A stretch of DNA of 64,000 nt, taken from positions 62,001 to 126,000 of the forward strand of contig JABCYQ010000004.1 in assembly GCA_013290125.1 (NCBI GenBank). The letters run 5' to 3'. Below, piece by piece: positions 61,330 through 64,000 of the stretch. Below the pieces are notes generated by a model, which searched no databases, was not told the origin of the DNA, and saw only the letters and a program-made list of their open reading frames with translations. How positions within the stretch are numbered: the first letter of the stretch is position 1; the number at the start of each line of letters is the position of its first letter. The translations under genes were made by a program, and so were the position numbers. This DNA comes from Vulcanimicrobiota bacterium (GTDB lineage Bacteria; Vulcanimicrobiota; Vulcanimicrobiia; Eremiobacterales; Eremiobacteraceae).

Positions 61330-62109
61330 TCAGGAAGATGGGGTTTCGGCGACTCGCGCCTCCTGCAACGCCTTAAGCCACATGCAAGCCGACATCGCAA
61401 AGGCCTGCACAACATACATCTCGCCGAACGCGTAGGCGGCCGAGCCGACTATATCCAGTGCGGGCGCAAAACTGTAAGCACGTCCTGTGCCCGCCGCGAG
61501 ATATACCATCGCCCACAGTGCGCCTGCGATCGGAATGATGACCGCGTATGCGATGGCGATGTTGAGCCCCAGCAGAACAAAAGAGCGCAAGTGGACGCCG
61601 GACGTCACACGCACGGACTCGATCACGGCCTTTGGTCCGGGAACACCTTGCGCCGCAAGCACCGGAGCGCATATAAGCCGGCCACAGATGAAGATTCCGA
61701 TGGCGGCGCCAGTTAGATCCGCGACGAGCGTATTGGAATCCACCTCACGAAGGACAATGTCAATGCCGAGCTTGCAAAGCCAAGGGATTAAAATCAACCC
61801 TGCGGCGACCGTCAGCCCAGCGACGCACACTTTCATCGCCTTCTTCCAGTCCATGGTGAAAGCGGGATCGTACACGACGCGCATCGCATTTGCGAGCGCA
61901 AAGAAAGACCAAGGCGCGAGCAGCGCGGTTGCAAAGCTCATGCCAAGGGTTATAGTGAACGCGCGCCACATCAGCGTGCCGACGATCACGACGAGCGCGA
62001 TCAACAGCCCGACGACCCGCCACGATCGGATGGTCGCGGCAAACGCCCGGTCGTAGGCTGCGCCAAACAATGAACCGAGGCGAGGTACACGATCTTTCAG
62101 CGGCGGCAT
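61330..62109 (-). CDS. Multi-pass membrane protein, paralogue 3 of the right-hand triple
   Basis: 259 aa from ATG 62109 (MPPLKDRVPRLGSLFGAAYD). Six helices, with IRSWRVVGLLIALVVIVGTL after the N-terminal motif GSLFGAAYDRAF, and a C-terminal MYVVQAFAMSACMWLKALQE. Clearly homologous to the two upstream genes. I know no family. The 151-base gap between it and glnA shows no gene. Confidence 0.7.
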   Translation of the reverse strand: MPPLKDRVPRLGSLFGAAYDRAFAATIRSWRVVGLLIALVVIVGTLMWRAFTITLGMSFATALLAPWSFFALANAMRVVYDPAFTMDWKKAMKVCVAGLTVAAGLILIPWLCKLGIDIVLREVDSNTLVADLTGAAIGIFICGRLICAPVLAAQGVPGPKAVIESVRVTSGVHLRSFVLLGLNIAIAYAVIIPIAGALWAMVYLAAGTGRAYSFAPALDIVGSAAYAFGEMYVVQAFAMSACMWLKALQEARVAETPSS

Positions 62110-62122
62110 ATAGTCTATGCGA

Positions 62123-62932
62123 CTAGGCCGGCGCGACTGCGGCCTGCACTGGTTCGGCGGGCTGCGCCGCTTCAAGCGCTTTGAGCCACATGCAGAGCGA
62201 AAGCTGCGTCGCTTGGGTCATGTAGGCTGAAATGACGACGTTGATTGAGGCGAACGCGACCGCACCCGCGGACGCGTAGTCCAATCGGGCCAGCGCTGGA
62301 TCTAATCGCGACACAGCCGTCAGAGCGGCACCCCAGACAAGTCCATACAATCCTCCAGCAGCCACCGGCAAAACAATTCCTGCTAGAGTGATTGCGAGCG
62401 AAGGCCAAACACTAGTCGCCGTAAGTCGCCACGACGCTTGGAGCGAATCGGACACAGATGATCCCCGCGCAGCGATCGCCGCCGCGCAGCACCATCGAGT
62501 CCAAAGCCAGATTCCAGCTACAATTCCGGGTATCGCCGCAAGCCAAAGAATTGGGTTGTTTCGCTCGACCACAGCAAAAACCGCGACAAGATTGGCAATG
62601 ACGATCGTAAGCGCCGCCACGAGAGACGTACCGAACATGCTCGCGACCCGCCCAGCGTCCATACGGAACGCCGGGTCGAAAACTAAGCGGAGACTATTTG
62701 CCATGCCGAAGAACGCCCACACAAAAAGGGGCAACTTCGATATTGACACGCCCGCATCGATGGTGAGGCTAGAACCTTGGTAACTTCCAACGATGAGCAC
62801 ATACGCTACGATGAGGCCAACGACGCGCCAGGATCGGACGATGAGAAAGACCGCTCGATCGAAAGCGGAGCCGAGCAATGGTCCAATCGGCGGCAACGCG
62901 GCGGCGACTTGCGACGGCGCCGAAGTCATCAT
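62123..62932 (-). CDS. Multi-pass membrane protein, paralogue 2 of the right-hand triple
   Basis: 269 aa. N-terminal PPIGPLLGSAFDRAVFLIVR then SWRVVGLIVAYVLIVG, and C-terminal YMTQATQLSLCMWLKALEAA. The start overlaps the previous gene's stop by ATGA. The motif SWRVVG and the ending MWLKAL are the clearest shared marks of the three. Confidence 0.72.
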   Translation of the reverse strand: MMTSAPSQVAAALPPIGPLLGSAFDRAVFLIVRSWRVVGLIVAYVLIVGSYQGSSLTIDAGVSISKLPLFVWAFFGMANSLRLVFDPAFRMDAGRVASMFGTSLVAALTIVIANLVAVFAVVERNNPILWLAAIPGIVAGIWLWTRWCCAAAIAARGSSVSDSLQASWRLTATSVWPSLAITLAGIVLPVAAGGLYGLVWGAALTAVSRLDPALARLDYASAGAVAFASINVVISAYMTQATQLSLCMWLKALEAAQPAEPVQAAVAPA

Positions 62933-63696
62933 GCCGGTTCGGGAGGAGCCGGTTGCGCGTCCTGGAGCGCCTTCAGCCACATGCAGACCGCGAGGGCCGT
63001 GGCCTGCGTGACGTAGATCTGGCTGATGAGAACGAGGCCCGTGGCCCCTGTGTAAATCCCGAGCGCAAAAGGAGTGCCGCCGGGCATGGCGTTGAGTATG
63101 AGCCGCGCGGTTCCGCCGATCGCAAGGCCGATCACAAGCCCCGCAATGAAAGTTGCGCCTTGGATGACGAGCGTCTGCCAGAAGGCGGAAGCGGTCAGAC
63201 CCCACGATGCGGTTAGCGCCCGAGACGCCGGCGTTCCCCGCGCGCCGAGAGCGGCGCCACAAGACCAGCGTACGTATATCCAGATACTGACAAGCAGTCC
63301 TGGGATCGCGACGAGCCACGAGAGATCGTTCTGGACTCCGGCGCGGATCAACGCGACGAAGCCGACGATATTCAAGAGGGCGACAGTTAGGCCGGCGATC
63401 AGCTGCGCCCCGAACATGTGGCCGGCGGTGAGATTGGTCATCTTGTACGCCGGATCGAAGACGAGGCGGATCGCGTTCGCCATCGCGAAGAATCCCCAGA
63501 TGAACAACAACACGTTCGGCAAAGTCGAATTCGCCATGCCCGGCAGACTGATGATCGCGATTCCGATGACGGCGAGGAGCGCGGACACACGCCATGATTG
63601 GATCACGCTCGTCACCGCGCGATCGTAGGCTGCGCCAAGCAGCGGCCCTACTGGCGGCAACGCGAGTCCCGCGGAGGACTGGCTCATCGTTGGCAC
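62929..63696 (-). CDS. Multi-pass membrane protein, paralogue 1 of the right-hand triple
   Basis: 255 aa. N-terminal PPVGPLLGAAYDRAVTSVIQ then SWRVSALLAVIGIAIISL; C-terminal YVTQATALAVCMWLKALQDA. Overlaps the Fpg/Nei gene end by 13 bases and the next paralogue by 4. All three proteins share a DRA motif in the first amphipathic segment, as do the three membrane proteins at 51896-54731. Confidence 0.72.
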   Translation of the reverse strand: MPTMSQSSAGLALPPVGPLLGAAYDRAVTSVIQSWRVSALLAVIGIAIISLPGMANSTLPNVLLFIWGFFAMANAIRLVFDPAYKMTNLTAGHMFGAQLIAGLTVALLNIVGFVALIRAGVQNDLSWLVAIPGLLVSIWIYVRWSCGAALGARGTPASRALTASWGLTASAFWQTLVIQGATFIAGLVIGLAIGGTARLILNAMPGGTPFALGIYTGATGLVLISQIYVTQATALAVCMWLKALQDAQPAPPEPA

Positions 63697-64000
63697 TCCC
63701 TGCAGTAATACGTCGACTCGCCGCCGCTATGGATCGACGAAATCCGATGACCACATCGCGGACAAACAGACTTCGATCGGGCATGGATCTTCATGAACGA
63801 TCGGTCCTGCTTGTGCAGCGGGTGATGTTTTCCGGCGTACTGCTGCTGGACGGTCGCGACCGAATCCTGTAGCACAGAGCGCATCGCGGCGTACAGTGCT
63901 CGACGCTCATCGTCTGATAGCGTGCTCGTCCGACGCAGCGGCCGAATGCGTGCGGCGAACAGGATCTCATCGGAATACGCGTTGCCGATGCCGGCCACGA
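63684..64000 (-). CDS. Fpg/Nei-family DNA glycosylase, C-terminal part cut by window edge
   Basis: The visible part starts inside the H2TH domain: AGIGNAYSDEILFAARIRPL, then helix and the C-terminal zinc finger C-x2-C-x16-C-x2-C (CPRCGHRI...YYCRECQR). This combination is specific for formamidopyrimidine-DNA glycosylase or endonuclease VIII (repair of oxidised bases). The catalytic N-terminus lies beyond the right edge, so the exact type cannot be said. Confidence 0.9.
   Translation of the reverse strand, partial: VAGIGNAYSDEILFAARIRPLRRTSTLSDDERRALYAAMRSVLQDSVATVQQQYAGKHHPLHKQDRSFMKIHARSKSVCPRCGHRISSIHSGGESTYYCRECQR

Noticed and set aside
62123-63784. 553-codon frame spanning two membrane-protein genes
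   Set aside because: The upstream half is the wrong frame over the 62929-63696 gene; the real gene begins at ATG 62932 with an ATGA overlap.

Overview
This is a high-GC window from a diderm (Gram-negative-type) bacterium. A TonB-dependent receptor, an RND pump inner-membrane subunit, a DUF5916 outer-membrane barrel and many lipoproteins all imply an outer membrane. Gene content, GTG/TTG start use and the mix of families would fit a deep-branching uncultured lineage such as Candidatus Eremiobacterota (WPS-2). That placement is my inference: there is no rRNA or tRNA here to anchor it. I saw no phage, transposase, CRISPR array or tRNA.

Layout: 1-3070 holds a Crp/Fnr regulator with a frameshifted N-terminus, a DUF1059 protein and a membrane GAF protein with no output domain. 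3100-7920 holds two tandem peptide-binding lipoproteins and an amidohydrolase. 7940-9367 is a WYL regulator diverging from a VOC protein across a perfect palindromic operator. 9490-10865 holds small genes and a Nudix hydrolase. 11114-16836 holds an ABC exporter pair and an RND pump. 16843-20774 holds enoyl-CoA hydratase, secreted proteins, 3-methyladenine glycosylase I and a zinc-ribbon protein whose ribosome site is buried in a hairpin. 21090-26789 holds an S9 peptidase and a large TonB-dependent receptor. 27011-27581 is a small-protein gene behind a long structured leader with a terminator. 27639-30787 holds an endonuclease III-like protein and an operon of two cytoplasmic HtrA-like proteases with a LuxR-type regulator whose phospho-acceptor Asp is His. 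30945-37873 holds accessory enzymes and membrane proteins. 37882-43245 holds a LivK-like lipoprotein and a three-subunit molybdenum hydroxylase resembling 4-hydroxybenzoyl-CoA reductase (hcrCAB), with Gln at the usual catalytic Glu. 43247-54731 holds DUF5916, RDD and SpoIIM proteins and a tight MoxR/DUF58/DUF4350/DUF4129 operon led by three paralogous membrane proteins. 54796-63696 holds an asparaginase, a glnA-phzF-GNAT-(35-aa membrane protein)-phosphohexomutase-nagA operon and a second triple of paralogous membrane proteins. The right edge cuts an Fpg/Nei DNA glycosylase.

The strongest unexplained pattern is a family of about 14 intergenic palindromic elements, mostly composite. Each arm is a hairpin (GGGCCGAC / GTCGGCCC, with 4-5 nt loops) and the two arms form a larger inverted repeat bounded by GAAGGGG and CCCCTTC. 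They sit preferentially between convergent genes, several overlap stop codons, at least one works as a textbook intrinsic terminator, and their CCCCTTCAG tails have been amplified into short tandem repeats. They look like a REP/BIME- or MITE-like family with no mobilising gene in the window.
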